This document shows positions 42,073 through 51,296 of a DNA stretch of 63,417 nt, piece by piece. Origin of the DNA: Pseudomonadota bacterium. Lineage in GTDB: Bacteria; Chloroflexota; UBA5177. The stretch lies in the NCBI GenBank assembly GCA_021324655.1, contig JAJPIP010000089.1:1-63417 (forward strand), written 5' to 3'. Position numbers and translations under genes: made by a program. The notes under the pieces are model-generated. The model saw only the letters and a program-made list of their open reading frames with translations. It ran no database searches and had not been told where the DNA came from. Each line of letters opens with the position of its first letter. Position 1 is the first letter of the stretch.

Positions 42073-42756
42073 GTGACGACGACGAACAAGCAGTCCCAGA
42101 GCGCCTCGGAGAGCCCGAGTTCCACCGGATCCGGCAGCGGCGCCGATACGGCTCAACAATTGGGCAATCAGGCGCAACATATTGCCGATACCGCAACCTC
42201 GAAGGCAAAGGAAACGGCGCGGCAGCAGAAGCAGGGCGCAGCGCAGAGCTTGACCACCGTCTCGAAGTCCCTGCGCGAGACTGGCCAGCAGCTACAGGGG
42301 CAGGGCCAGGGAGCGGCGGGCCAGGCCGTCGACAAGGTCGCCGGTGGGATCGATCAAGCCGCGGGCTACTTGCAGAACACGACCGTCGCGGAGATGATCG
42401 GCCAGGTCGAGGGGTTCGCGCGTCGTGATCCCGCGATCTTCGTGGGTGGAGCGTTCGGGCTCGGGTTCCTGCTCTCACGGTTCATCAAGAGCACGCCACA
42501 GCCGCCCAACGCGCCCGGCGCCGGTTCCGCCGGCGGGTACGGCCCGGCGGGCAGGCCCGCCTACGGCGCGTACACACCGTACGGTGCCGGCTCCTATGGT
42601 GGCGAGTCGTACGGCTCCGGGTATCCACCCTATAGGCCGTACGACGAGACTGAGGCCGAATACGGGGCGGATAGCACCGCGGAGATGGTGATCGAGGTTG
42701 AGGAGTACACGCCTGGAGTGGAGTTTGATGGCACGCCCAATGAATCCACCCTCTGA
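42073..42756 (+). CDS. ElaB/DUF883-like membrane-anchored helical protein
   Basis: 227 residues from GTG 42073 (AAGGAGGG upstream). The N-terminal 120 residues are a charged Q/A/T-rich helix with LEA-like composition (DTATSKAKETARQQKQGAAQ). The segment RRDPAIFVGGAFGLGFLLSR is the membrane-proximal motif of ElaB/YqjD-like proteins: a short hydrophobic helix ending in R. The C-terminus is Gly/Tyr/Pro-rich, then acidic. First gene of a three-gene operon; overlaps the next by 26 bases. Confidence 0.7.
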   Translation: MTTTNKQSQSASESPSSTGSGSGADTAQQLGNQAQHIADTATSKAKETARQQKQGAAQSLTTVSKSLRETGQQLQGQGQGAAGQAVDKVAGGIDQAAGYLQNTTVAEMIGQVEGFARRDPAIFVGGAFGLGFLLSRFIKSTPQPPNAPGAGSAGGYGPAGRPAYGAYTPYGAGSYGGESYGSGYPPYRPYDETEAEYGADSTAEMVIEVEEYTPGVEFDGTPNESTL

Positions 42757-43144
42757 TCGCACAACAGGCGACCGCTCCCTGGGCGAGCTTTTCGCCGATC
42801 TGTCTCGTGAGACTGGAGATTTGGTCCGCGAGGAGGTGGCTCTGGCCAAGACGGAGCTGTCCCATAAAGCGGGCGCGGTGGGAAAGGATGTCGGCTTTCT
42901 GGCGGCGGGTGGAGCGGTTGTCTATGCGGGCTTCCTGGCCCTCATGGCGGCCGTGATCATCGGTCTGGCGCAGCTCGGCGTCACGTGGTGGGTGAGCGCC
43001 CTGATCGTCGGCGTCGTCGTCGCGGCGGTCGGCGCCTTCCTGGTCTGGAAGGGTCTCAACAACCTCAAGCACGGTGGTCTGACTCCGACCGCCACGATCG
43101 ACAGCCTGAAGGATGACGCAGCGTGGACGAAACAACAGATCTAG
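42731..43144 (+). CDS. phage holin family (DUF1469-type) membrane protein
   Basis: 137 residues from ATG 42731. The N-terminal amphipathic helix (SLGELFADLSRETGDLVREE, VALAKTELSHKAGAVGKD) is followed by two membrane helices (FLAAGGAVVYAGFLALMAAV and SALIVGVVVAAVGAFLVWKG). This is the 'Phage_holin_3_6' pattern, widespread in chromosomes and mostly not phage-related. It sits between ElaB-like and DUF3618 genes, a combination common in actinobacteria and Chloroflexota. Confidence 0.85.
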   Translation, partial: ARPMNPPSDRTTGDRSLGELFADLSRETGDLVREEVALAKTELSHKAGAVGKDVGFLAAGGAVVYAGFLALMAAVIIGLAQLGVTWWVSALIVGVVVAAVGAFLVWKGLNNLKHGGLTPTATIDSLKDDAAWTKQQI

Positions 43145-44097
43145 GTGACCCGTCGGTCGTACCTCCGTTGATGGCTGCGACTCCCTTCCCAGACGAGGAG
43201 CCGGCACTGATCGACCAGGACGAAGACAGCGACATTGAGGCGCAGCGCGCCCAGATTGAGCAGACGCGGAGCGCGATGGGAGAGACCATCGACGCCATCG
43301 AGCACAGGTTGAGCCCGCACGGTCTAGCCCAACAGGCGAAGGAGACCGTGCGGGGCGCAACCATCGGAAAGGTAGAAAACGCCTTGAATACAGCGACAGA
43401 CACCGTGCAGCAGGCGGCCTCCTCCGCCGAGGAGACCGCGGCCGCAGCGGGCGGCACGATTTTCGAGACGATCAAGCGGAACCCGGTACCCGCGGCCCTG
43501 GCCGGCATCGGCCTCGGCTGGCTGATCATGGAAGCCCGGAAGTCGGATTCCGGTGCCGGTGCGTCAGGTCCATACAGTTCGAGCCGCAACCGGGGATACG
43601 CGCCGTACCGGTCGCCGTATGGGTACAGCCAGTACGGCACCCCGACGGATCGAATGTATGGCGGCGGAGATCAGAGTAACTCCCAGACGGGCCAGGTGAT
43701 GGGGCAGGTCCAGCAAACCGCCGGACAGGTTGTCAATCAGGCCCAGGACGCGGCCGGGCAGGTCGTCGACCAGGCGCAGCAGGTCACGGGACAGGTCATG
43801 GACCAGGCCCAGCAGATGACCGGGCAGGTGGCCACCCAGGTACAACAGCAGGCTCAGACCGCCTCCTCAACCTTCAGCCGAATGCTCCAGGAGCAACCGC
43901 TGGCGGTCGGGGCGGGTGCGCTCGCCGTTGGCCTGGCGGTGGGTCTCGCCATCCCCGAGACGCCGCAAGAGGCGCAGCTCATGGGGCCGGCCCGCGAGAC
44001 CGTCATGCAAAAGGTCGGCGAGGCCGCCCAGCAAGCCGGACAGAAGGTAGAGCAGGCGGTCGAAGGGGCGATCAGCGGAGAGAACCAGAGCGGGTAG
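43123..44097 (+). CDS. DUF3618 protein with hendecad repeats
   Basis: 324 residues, GTG start inside the preceding gene. DUF3618 motif: EAQRAQIEQTRSAMGETIDA followed by IEHRLSPHGLAQQAKE. Short hydrophobic helix NPVPAALAGIGLGWLIMEAR. At about 193-245 five 11-residue units of the form [DN]QAQx[VMA][TA]GQV[VMA] follow one another. These are LEA/apolipoprotein-like amphipathic repeats. A second hydrophobic helix (LAVGAGALAVGLAVGLAIPE) follows. Likely an inner-membrane-bound stress protein. Confidence 0.78.
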   Translation: MDETTDLGDPSVVPPLMAATPFPDEEPALIDQDEDSDIEAQRAQIEQTRSAMGETIDAIEHRLSPHGLAQQAKETVRGATIGKVENALNTATDTVQQAASSAEETAAAAGGTIFETIKRNPVPAALAGIGLGWLIMEARKSDSGAGASGPYSSSRNRGYAPYRSPYGYSQYGTPTDRMYGGGDQSNSQTGQVMGQVQQTAGQVVNQAQDAAGQVVDQAQQVTGQVMDQAQQMTGQVATQVQQQAQTASSTFSRMLQEQPLAVGAGALAVGLAVGLAIPETPQEAQLMGPARETVMQKVGEAAQQAGQKVEQAVEGAISGENQSG

Positions 44098-44182
44098 TCC
44101 TCCCGCGCGTGACCACCGAGACAGGGATGGGCGGCTCCAGATCCCGGAGCCGCCCTCCGTACATCGCGCGATTCGGATTTAC

Positions 44183-44878
44183 CTACTGGACGACCTGCCA
44201 GCCGTTGGGCGTCATCACGTACAGGTTGCAGTTGCTGTCGATCATGTAGGTCGTGTTGTCGGTCATGGGCGTGCAGGGAAGGAACGATCCTTCGTTCACG
44301 ACAACGTTGCCTTTGATGACGAAGCCGCCGCTTCCGTAGAGGTTGGTGAACTGATCGCATGTGTAGGGCGACGGCGACGGGCCGACATAGAGGGCGGATG
44401 GAGCTCCGACTTGAGCCGAGGTACCGTTATCGACCGTCGTGATAGATACCGGTTGTCCGGTGGTCTCGTCCACGAAGGTGATACCGGCACTATTGCCCTC
44501 GACGTTCAGACAGGTAACCGGTCCCTGAAACTTGGTGTCCGGGGCACCCCCGCCATACTCGAGGGTGAGGACGACATGCCCGGTCGGTGCCGGTGCAAGG
44601 ATCGTGGGGTCGGCAGTGCAGGTGGCGGGTCCCGCCACCTGGCAGTGTGCCGAGAAGGCAAACTTGATGGCGCCAATGCCCGACTGATCGGATGGATTGA
44701 ACGCGTCGGCAGTCCCGAGGTTGTTCGTCGCCAGTCCGCCACCGACCGCGAAGTTGTATGCCGCGTTGCCGTTGGAATCGGCGCGCGCCACGCGCGGCAC
44801 AGCCAGCGCGACAAGCGCCAGCGCCGCGATGACGACCAGACGCGCGGGTAGGCCGACAGAGAGATATTTGGTGTCCAC
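44183..44878 (-). CDS. secreted hypothetical protein
   Basis: 231 residues from GTG 44878 (GGGAGGG seven bases before). Signal peptide ARLVVIAALALVALAVPRVA then ARADS cleavage. The mature part is beta-rich (VLTLEYGGGAPDTKFQGPVT, AGITFVDETTGQPVSITTVD) with six cysteines and ends in YMIDSNCNLYVMTPNGWQVV. No family recognised. Convergent with the DUF3618 gene and divergent from another secreted protein across an 18-bp palindrome. Confidence 0.65.
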   Translation of the reverse strand: MDTKYLSVGLPARLVVIAALALVALAVPRVARADSNGNAAYNFAVGGGLATNNLGTADAFNPSDQSGIGAIKFAFSAHCQVAGPATCTADPTILAPAPTGHVVLTLEYGGGAPDTKFQGPVTCLNVEGNSAGITFVDETTGQPVSITTVDNGTSAQVGAPSALYVGPSPSPYTCDQFTNLYGSGGFVIKGNVVVNEGSFLPCTPMTDNTTYMIDSNCNLYVMTPNGWQVVQ

Positions 44879-45287
44879 GGATTCACCCTCCCGGAGTGAC
44901 TTCACTGATGAGCAGATCAGTGCGGGACCACGGGATGCACGCCCCGATTCCCGTACCTCTATAAAAGGGCAGAAAGAGCGCAGGCGCCATAGGGTCATGA
45001 CCCTATTTATCGTGGGGCGAAGACCCTATACGTCGGGTCCCGCGGGAAAGTCCTTTCACCTCGACGGCACGCGGTCCGAAACCGCGTCGTGGCGCGCGAC
45101 ATGGCAGGACGTTGAGGGTTGTCTCCCTCATTTTCGCTAGGCCCTTTGAGGATGATCGCGGCACGCTCGAATGATTGTTGTCGTGATCAACCACCTGTAA
45201 GGTGCGAGTGGACAGCCTCGGCTTACCCGGCCCACCGTGGAGCCGCGCCGGGGACGGGACGTCGTATCACTTTATGGGGATGAATGC
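44879..45287. other. divergent intergenic region between two secreted-protein genes
   Basis: 409 bases. The plus strand has an open frame (44697-45140) that is a shadow of the minus gene. The region holds the 18-bp palindrome at 44989-45006, a further GACCCTATA half-site near 45021, and an AT-rich CTCTATAAAAGG close to the palindrome that could be a promoter for the minus gene. No CDS is supported. Confidence 0.5.
44989..45006. promoter_or_regulatory. 18-bp perfect palindrome, probable operator
   Basis: ATAGGGTCATGACCCTAT is a perfect 9+9 palindrome in a divergent promoter region, followed 14 bases later by a half-site GACCCTATA. The symmetry and the extra half-site suggest a dimeric regulator controlling both secreted genes. 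Confidence 0.55.
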
Positions 45288-46547
45288 ATGAATCGAATTC
45301 TGGGCGTGCTCCTGGTGGCATGTGGGCTCATACTCTTGCCGGTGGTGACCGGCGGTGCTTTGACGCCGGCTCACACCGCGTCCGCAGCGTCTGGTCCTTC
45401 GCTCACCAGCGAGATCTTCCAGCCGTCGACCCTGACGATGACGAACAACAGCGCGACCGGCGGCTCAGCCTGCCCGAGCCAGTCGGCAACGCCGACCCTG
45501 ACCATCTGCCGGCCCGATCAGGCACAGGGCGGCTCGACGTGCGACACCATCGCGAACTCGCCGTCCACCTTTAATTTCGCGGCGACGGGCACGGCCAAGG
45601 GGCCGGTGAACGGAAACTACACCGTCAACGGCACGTTCGTCCTCACCTACGACGCAAGCAATAATCCTACTGTCTCCAACTTCTCCGCCAACTTCCAGAT
45701 CAGCAGCGGCGGGGGAACGGCAGCATCCGGCGCGCTGGGCATCCAGGCGGTGGATCAGCAGAACACCAGTAATCCGGACGGCATCAGCGGCTACTGCAAC
45801 GGCTTCGGCGTGCCGGTCATCAACGCACTCGTCACGTATTACAACGCCCAGGTCAACGGCAGCGGCGTCACGGGTCAGACCGATCTGCAGCTGACCGGCA
45901 CCGCCGGAACGGCCGGTCCCAGCAGCGATGGCTTCACCCAAGCCTTCAACTGGACGGCCACGACCGGCGTTTGCTACACGAGCATCGACACCACCTTCAA
46001 CGGCACATCTATCCCGGCAAACAGCACGCTCTGGGCGCCGGCCGTGATCAAGCTGCAGGGGCCGCAGCCCACCTCGCCCGTCACTATCTCGTTCAACAGT
46101 CAGACGCTCACCTTCCCCGGTGGCTCGACCTACACCATCCCGAACGGCACATTGATCGTGTCGCCTTCCGCCACGACGTCAACCACGACCTACAGCAACG
46201 GGTCCTGGCAGACGACGGTCCCGGCCGGCTATGCCGGCAATACCTTTGCCGCCGGTGTTGCGATTCCGCTTCCCAGTGGTCTGGCCGGAGGCGCGAAGCC
46301 CGTGACCTGGAGCGCGCAGATCAGCAGTTCCCAGCCGGGTTACACGGTCCACTGGCAGTGGTCCGCGGCCGCCTACTCCAGCGCCTTCGACTCCACGTAC
46401 CAGACCGAGAACATCTCCCCGACCGACGGCGCCTACAGGGCGGGCACGCCGCAGGGCTACCTCTCGTCCCTTATCGGCGGCGGCACCGGTGTCGGCGGCT
46501 CGAGCTACACCGGCAGCCCCAGCGACACCGCCCACTGCCGCTTCTAG
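45288..46547 (+). CDS. secreted hypothetical protein, beta-rich
   Basis: 419 residues from ATG 45288. The frame is open from 45237, but the signal peptide begins at 45288: NRILGVLLVACGLILLPVVT, then ALTPAHTASAAS. The mature protein is Ser/Thr/Gly/Asn-rich with few charges and about eight cysteines, typical of exported beta-sandwich surface proteins (GNYTVNGTFVLTYDASNNPT, NSTLWAPAVIKLQ). It ends SDTAHCRF. No domain recognised. A strong terminator follows. Confidence 0.65.
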   Translation: MNRILGVLLVACGLILLPVVTGGALTPAHTASAASGPSLTSEIFQPSTLTMTNNSATGGSACPSQSATPTLTICRPDQAQGGSTCDTIANSPSTFNFAATGTAKGPVNGNYTVNGTFVLTYDASNNPTVSNFSANFQISSGGGTAASGALGIQAVDQQNTSNPDGISGYCNGFGVPVINALVTYYNAQVNGSGVTGQTDLQLTGTAGTAGPSSDGFTQAFNWTATTGVCYTSIDTTFNGTSIPANSTLWAPAVIKLQGPQPTSPVTISFNSQTLTFPGGSTYTIPNGTLIVSPSATTSTTTYSNGSWQTTVPAGYAGNTFAAGVAIPLPSGLAGGAKPVTWSAQISSSQPGYTVHWQWSAAAYSSAFDSTYQTENISPTDGAYRAGTPQGYLSSLIGGGTGVGGSSYTGSPSDTAHCRF

Positions 46548-46586
46548 ACCGACAAGCGGCCGTTCAGCACAGAGCCACCCCACCTC

Positions 46587-46625
46587 GGAAACGGTCCGGC
46601 TTCTCCACGGAGCCGGACCGTTTCC
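46587..46625 (+). terminator. strong hairpin terminator after the 45288 gene
   Basis: A perfect 15-bp stem (46587-46601 with 46611-46625) with a 9-base loop, 40 bases after the stop codon. It is followed by ATTTG, so the U tract is weak. It may act in both directions. Confidence 0.65.
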
Positions 46626-46942
46626 ATTTGTAGCGGAGACGCGTATCGTCAGGAGCGCTGCCTGCGGGTGTCTCTGGATGACCGCGACTGACCCTCGGGA
46701 CCCACCCGCCACACGTAGAGACGGATCGCCCCAAGAGATGTAGTGCGGGGACCGCGGAATGCAGCGGAGCAGTGTCCCGCCGCGACTGTGTGGTGTGGAG
46801 AGACCACGGGATTCCGGCACGAGGCAGCACACAAGCAGGATACTGCTGCCCTATCTATCCGGAACATCCTCAACGAGTTGGCGGTCCCACCCTCCCGCGG
46901 ATGGATTCTGCCCGGCGCTGGGTCGGCCTCGCCTTGCCTCTT
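46626..46942. other. intergenic region
   Basis: 317 bases with no supported gene. It contains AGCGGAGCAGTGTCCCGCCG (46763-46782), a near copy of the 31896 repeat. Plus-strand open frames here are antisense to the 46943 gene or lack ribosome sites. Confidence 0.4.
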
Positions 46943-47299
46943 TTACCCGGCCAGTCCGTCGAGACCGGCAAGGAGTGCATCGAGCCCCATGTCGGACATC
47001 ACCGACTGCATTCCGCGCACGCTCACGATCGACGCGCCGGTGCCTCCCGGATACAGGACGGCCCAGGCTGCTGCCCGGGTCTCCACGGCCGGCGTCAGGC
47101 GGCTACACACGACGAAATCCGGGGAGTGCTTCACGACCGCATCGTCGAGATCGTCCGGCGCCACAATGATCACTTCGATCTCGGGACGCAGGGCGCCAAC
47201 GACCGCCGCCAGACTCTCACGATATGCTTGCGGCGCGTTGCCGATGACGATGCGCACCGATTGGACTCTCTTTCCACAGGGGGCCGTCAGGACGGCCAT
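46943..47299 (-). CDS. hypothetical protein with receiver-like fold pattern
   Basis: 118 residues from ATG 47299. AGGAGG lies 15 bases away, so the true start is uncertain; the open frame reaches 47497. The alternation of strands and helices (QSVRIVIGNAPQAYRESLAA, PEIEVIIVAPDDLDDAVVKH, SPDFVVCSRLTPAVETRAAA) resembles a receiver or small Rossmann domain without the C-terminal output part. It lacks the usual acidic pocket, so phosphorylation is unlikely. It stands upstream-opposed to nothing obvious and downstream of the NarL pair in the same direction. Confidence 0.5.
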   Translation of the reverse strand: MAVLTAPCGKRVQSVRIVIGNAPQAYRESLAAVVGALRPEIEVIIVAPDDLDDAVVKHSPDFVVCSRLTPAVETRAAAWAVLYPGGTGASIVSVRGMQSVMSDMGLDALLAGLDGLAG

Positions 47300-47582
47300 G
47301 TTGCTATAGCGTATCCTCCTGGAGCCGGACAATCCCTCCCTCTTTGCATGGATTTTTGCCTCAACAAAATGAGCTAGGATGCGTCCCCGCGCCGTCCACA
47401 TCGCATTCCAGAGCCGGCGGCTCCAGATCGGCATGGATGCGGGTCGGAAGGGAAATCGGGAACCCGCACCGTCGCCCGGATGCCGTGGGGCCATCACGGG
47501 CGAACGCAGATCGCTCGGACCCGTGGGAGCGGCCCTTCCCCACGGACGCGCTTCTCAACGGTCGTGGGAATCGAGGGCTGCG

Positions 47583-48257
47583 TCACTCTCGCGGCGGAAG
47601 GATGCCGTCGCGGCCGATTTCCACCAGGCCATACTGGATCGCGAGCACGAGCGCCTGCAGGCGCGAGGATGCGTTCAGCTTGCCGAGGATGTTGACCATG
47701 TGCGTCCGCACGGTCTCCGGACTGACATGCAACTCCTGGGCGATATCCTTGTCGCTGGCCCCCCGGGCCAGCGCTCGCAGGACGTCGATCTCACGGGGCG
47801 TGAGGCGCGAGGCGATCGCGTGCGCTTCGACCTGCTCGGCTCGCCGCTGGTTCGCCAACCGCAACAGACCCACCACGTCCTGCGGCGACATCACCGCTTC
47901 GCCGCGGCTGAGGCGCCGGACGGCATCGATGATCTCGGTCAGCGGAGCAGACTTGTGCAGGACCGCCGCGGCCCCCGCCTCGACAGCCCGGGCGATCTGC
48001 GTCGTCTCATGGCTGGCGGTGAGGATCAGCACCACACTCTCTGGGCTGGCGCGGCGAAGATCCGGAATGACGTCGACACCGCTGCCGGTCCCGAGGTCGA
48101 GGTCCAGGACCGCCACATCGACGTCCACCAGGTAGGGACGCGCCTCTTCTGTGGTTCCCGCCTGGCCCACGACTTCCATATCCGGTTCCCGATCAATCAT
48201 GAAGGCGAGCGCCTGCCGGAAGGCGGAGTGGTCTTCTACCAGGAGGACACGCGTCAT
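47583..48257 (-). CDS. NarL/LuxR family response regulator
   Basis: 224 residues. Receiver: acidic pair E8-D9 (LLVEDHSAFRQALAF), phosphoacceptor D52 (VAVLDLDLGTGSG), T of VLILTASHE and K of LHKSAPLTE. Output domain LuxR-type HTH at about 152-215: LTPREIDVLRALARGASDKD, IAQELHVSPETVRTHMVNIL, GKLNASSRLQAL. It overlaps the kinase gene upstream (ATGA), so the two are partners. Target genes are not evident. Confidence 0.94.
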   Translation of the reverse strand: MTRVLLVEDHSAFRQALAFMIDREPDMEVVGQAGTTEEARPYLVDVDVAVLDLDLGTGSGVDVIPDLRRASPESVVLILTASHETTQIARAVEAGAAAVLHKSAPLTEIIDAVRRLSRGEAVMSPQDVVGLLRLANQRRAEQVEAHAIASRLTPREIDVLRALARGASDKDIAQELHVSPETVRTHMVNILGKLNASSRLQALVLAIQYGLVEIGRDGILPPRE

Positions 48258-49987
48258 TCGATTACCTCCAGGTCAAAGCTAAACGCCGAGCCGCCTTCCG
48301 GATTCGATTCGACCGTCAGGTCGGTCCCGTGGACCTGTATGATGCGCCGCGAGAGATAGAGGCCAAGGCCGACCCCCGATACACCACGGCCGCTACGGTC
48401 GCGCCCGCGGCCGAACTTGTCGAAGATCCGTTGCATGTCATCGGGATGGATGCCGTAGCCGCGATCTCGCACGGTGAAGCGCAAGTACCGGCCGTGCCGT
48501 TGGAGCTGCAGCTCGATCGGCGCGCCGGCCTCGGAATACTTGGCGGCGTTGCCGATAAGATTGCGGAGCACCTGACCCACCCGTTGCTTGTCCGCCAGGA
48601 CGATCTCCGGCGGTGAATCCAGCGCGAGGAAGGGGTGATCGCCCAACAGGCTGCGCGCGAAGTCCCGTGCCTCCGAAACGATAATGCCGGCCGGCACGGG
48701 CCGGAGCTGCACGCCGAACTCCGACCGCTCGAGGCTGGAAGCGGCCTGCATGTCGGCCGTCAGGGAGGTCAGGGTATCGATCTGCTCGTCGATCGTGTGC
48801 AGGGCTCGCGCCTGCTCGTCCGCCGAGAGATCGCCGGTTGCCAGAACCGCCGCCATGCCGCGAATGGCGGCCAGCGGTGATCCGAGCTCGTGGGCCACCA
48901 TCGCAGTGAAGCTGGACTTCATCTCCGCCAGATCCTCCAGCCGCCGGCCGTAGCTCTGGGCGGCGGCCAGCCACTGCAACCTTTCCTCGGCGATCCGCCG
49001 CAACTCCAGGACGGCGCCCGCCGTCAGGATCACGGCGAAGGCGAGGCGCAGCAGATTCGCCGTGGTGAGCACGTCCGTATAAGTAGAGGGCCAGAAGACG
49101 TTCTGCAGCTGCGAGCCGGCAAGAGCAATAAGGGCGATAAGTAGCCACATATCGAAGCTGCGGCCCGCGGCATGGCGCAGCGCGCCGACGGTGGCCGCAA
49201 CGGTCAGGAGGAGCGGGATGGGCGACAGGATCCACTCCCAGACGGTAAGGACGTCGAGCACCCCGCTCGAATCCCGGGCCGCTTCGCGCAGACTGGACGT
49301 CGTCACGAGAGCCGGCAGCGAGGTAGCGACGGACGTCGCGACCACCAACACGATCAGCCCGGCGGTGATGATCCCCAGCCGCTCTCGCGTGAGCGCGGGC
49401 GGTTGAGATGGGACGAGTCCGACGACGAGCAGAGCCCCGACCGCCACACGAATGGCGAGGGCGGTATACATGGTGTCGTTCACCGGCCGAACGACCCCGA
49501 CGAGCGGCAGCAAGTAGCCGAAAACCAGGGCGCCGAGTCCAAGCACGGCGAAACCGGCGGCAACCCAACGCAGCCGTTGTGTCTCGCCGGCCGAGGGGAA
49601 TAGGACCAACATCAGCGCGCCAAAGAGGGCCGCGAGCGCCGTCGCCGCTTCCAGTCCCACCTCCGCCACGGGCGAATAGACGGCAAAACGGGCGGCGCTC
49701 AGACTCAGAATCAGAATGGTCCAGAGGAGGATGGCGGCAGCGACAATCCACGGCACATACGGCGGGAGCGCATATTCTTCACGGCCGGCCGCCGTGGTGA
49801 CCGGCTCTACCGATTCACGCTCGGCCGTAAGGAATAAGCCCTGTTCCATCCACGTCTCCCCGTCCACACCGGCTGCCGCTCCCGGCCGGCCCGGGCGCCG
49901 CCGGCCCCGCCCGTCCCGCTCCGGGCGTGCCCTTCGCCCCGTCTCCCCTGTGCCCAGATCCAACGATGTGGAATTCGACTCGTTCAA
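48254..49987 (-). CDS. membrane histidine kinase of the NarL pair
   Basis: 577 residues if the TTG at 49987 (GGAAAG upstream) is used. An ATG-start form about 46 residues shorter is also possible. About eight membrane helices (YVPWIVAAAILLWTILILSL ... LLIALIALAGSQLQNVF) form a MASE-like sensor. Then HisKA (FTAMVAHELGSPLAAIRGMA, His in H-E-L) and HATPase_c motifs (RNLIGNAAKYSEAG, VRDRGYGIHPDDMQRIFDKF, GVGLGLYLSRRI). Coupled with the response regulator. Confidence 0.9.
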   Translation of the reverse strand: MNESNSTSLDLGTGETGRRARPERDGRGRRRPGRPGAAAGVDGETWMEQGLFLTAERESVEPVTTAAGREEYALPPYVPWIVAAAILLWTILILSLSAARFAVYSPVAEVGLEAATALAALFGALMLVLFPSAGETQRLRWVAAGFAVLGLGALVFGYLLPLVGVVRPVNDTMYTALAIRVAVGALLVVGLVPSQPPALTRERLGIITAGLIVLVVATSVATSLPALVTTSSLREAARDSSGVLDVLTVWEWILSPIPLLLTVAATVGALRHAAGRSFDMWLLIALIALAGSQLQNVFWPSTYTDVLTTANLLRLAFAVILTAGAVLELRRIAEERLQWLAAAQSYGRRLEDLAEMKSSFTAMVAHELGSPLAAIRGMAAVLATGDLSADEQARALHTIDEQIDTLTSLTADMQAASSLERSEFGVQLRPVPAGIIVSEARDFARSLLGDHPFLALDSPPEIVLADKQRVGQVLRNLIGNAAKYSEAGAPIELQLQRHGRYLRFTVRDRGYGIHPDDMQRIFDKFGRGRDRSGRGVSGVGLGLYLSRRIIQVHGTDLTVESNPEGGSAFSFDLEVIE

Positions 49988-50178
49988 CTAGTCTTTCCGG
50001 ATGACACTCTATCCCCGCCCGGCTACCGTGACAATGGTACCGAAGGAGAAACACGCGAAATCGTTGGACGTACTCCTGCCGGACGAAGCTGCCGGCACAC
50101 TGACGCGTCGCCAGGTCCCGCCCTCTCTCACGACGAGGCCTGAGGTCGATGCCATCCAGCGGCAGTGTGGTCGAACCT

Positions 50179-51252
50179 CTACGGCACATCTCGCAACGAT
50201 TCCATCCAGGCGATTCCATGATCCCGCAATGCAGCTCGTAAACTTCCGCGCGGGTAGGGGGGCGGCGCCGGCGCATAGGCGTGTTCACAGCGTGCCCCGT
50301 AGGCGAGCGCATAGAGGGCGGACGCACCAAGCGTCGCGCGCTCGGCCTCCGTAAAGAGCCGGCCGCGCGCTGCCTCATACTCGGCCACGAAGGCGCGTGC
50401 GTCCGCAAGACTGGGCGTGAGGATCACCGGGCGATCCCAGCGTGCTGGGTACGTGGGAACCGTCTGTCCCACGATGACCGGCTCGTCCTCCACGATCAGA
50501 CTGTCCCAGTCGTAGATCACGGTCACCCGGTCGACGGAGAAGCGGAAATGCTTGATCGACCAATCCATATGCCCCAGAACGCGGCTGCCGGGCGGTCGGA
50601 GCAGAAACGGAGCGGCGCGTTCGGCCAGCGCATCGATCCACTCGGCGCCGGAGCGGGTGGCCGCGAAGTCGAAGATCGCCGAGTGAGGAACCGGCCACAG
50701 TTCGCCGCGCTCCAGATGCGCGCGAGTGCCGACCCGGATGCCGGCCACGTCGAGATCACGGCCGAGCCGCGCGATATCGGCCAGGAGACGCGCCATGATG
50801 GCGCGGACCGTTGGGTCATGCCCGTCGCGGTCATGCCCCTCCGCCACAAATGCCTCGACCGTCGCCCACCCGTTGCCGAGCGGCGCAGGCCCGGCAACAA
50901 CGGGCGGGGCAGGGATTCCCGCCGCCGTCAGGCTCCGCTGCACGCGCGTCACCGCCGCCAGCCGCTCGCGCGTCCACTCCGCACCCGGGGGATGCGCCTT
51001 GATCACGACGTCCGGGCCATCCTCCAGCAGCAGCCCGGCCACAGCGCCCTGGCTGGACTCGTAGACGTGGCACTGCTGCACCGCGGCGCCCAGCTCCTCC
51101 CGGCAGAAGGTGTCGATCATGCCGGCAATCTCCGCCGACTCGGCCGTCCCAAAGATAGCCCGTTCCAGGGGCCGATCACCCCAGCCGTCCATGGCCGCAT
51201 CCATCGCATTGACGATGCTGCGGACCCCGCTATTCCCTGTGCCGATCCCCAA
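50179..51252 (-). CDS. APH-like phosphotransferase family protein
   Basis: 357 residues from TTG 51252; ATG 51204 (MDAAMDGWGDRP) is an alternative. Weak but complete APH pattern: nucleotide-loop VYESSQGAVAGLLLEDGPDV with VVIKAHPPG (Lys), catalytic loop VLGHMDWSIKHFRF (H-x-D with K instead of the usual N-neighbour) and metal motif VIYDWDSLI. Substrate unknown. It lies beside tRNA-Lys, whose promoter starts within 10 bases of the gene's 5' end on the other strand. Confidence 0.75.
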   Translation of the reverse strand: MGIGTGNSGVRSIVNAMDAAMDGWGDRPLERAIFGTAESAEIAGMIDTFCREELGAAVQQCHVYESSQGAVAGLLLEDGPDVVIKAHPPGAEWTRERLAAVTRVQRSLTAAGIPAPPVVAGPAPLGNGWATVEAFVAEGHDRDGHDPTVRAIMARLLADIARLGRDLDVAGIRVGTRAHLERGELWPVPHSAIFDFAATRSGAEWIDALAERAAPFLLRPPGSRVLGHMDWSIKHFRFSVDRVTVIYDWDSLIVEDEPVIVGQTVPTYPARWDRPVILTPSLADARAFVAEYEAARGRLFTEAERATLGASALYALAYGARCEHAYAPAPPPYPRGSLRAALRDHGIAWMESLRDVP

Positions 51253-51257
51253 CTTCG

Positions 51258-51287
51258 TTGACCGTCCGCCAAAAACCAGGGTACACT
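51258..51287 (+). promoter_or_regulatory. promoter of tRNA-Lys
   Basis: TTGACC at 51258-51263 and TACACT at 51282-51287, 18 bases apart, end ten bases before the mature tRNA 5' end. This is a convincing sigma-70-type promoter for the tRNA. Confidence 0.65.
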
Positions 51288-51296
51288 ACAGGGCGC

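Noticed and set aside
42731-43144. Prophage signal from the holin-family gene
   Set aside because: This holin family is widespread in chromosomes beside DUF3618; no other phage gene is near.
46743-47309. 188-codon plus-strand open frame
   Set aside because: Antisense of the 46943 gene with unusual composition and no start signal.
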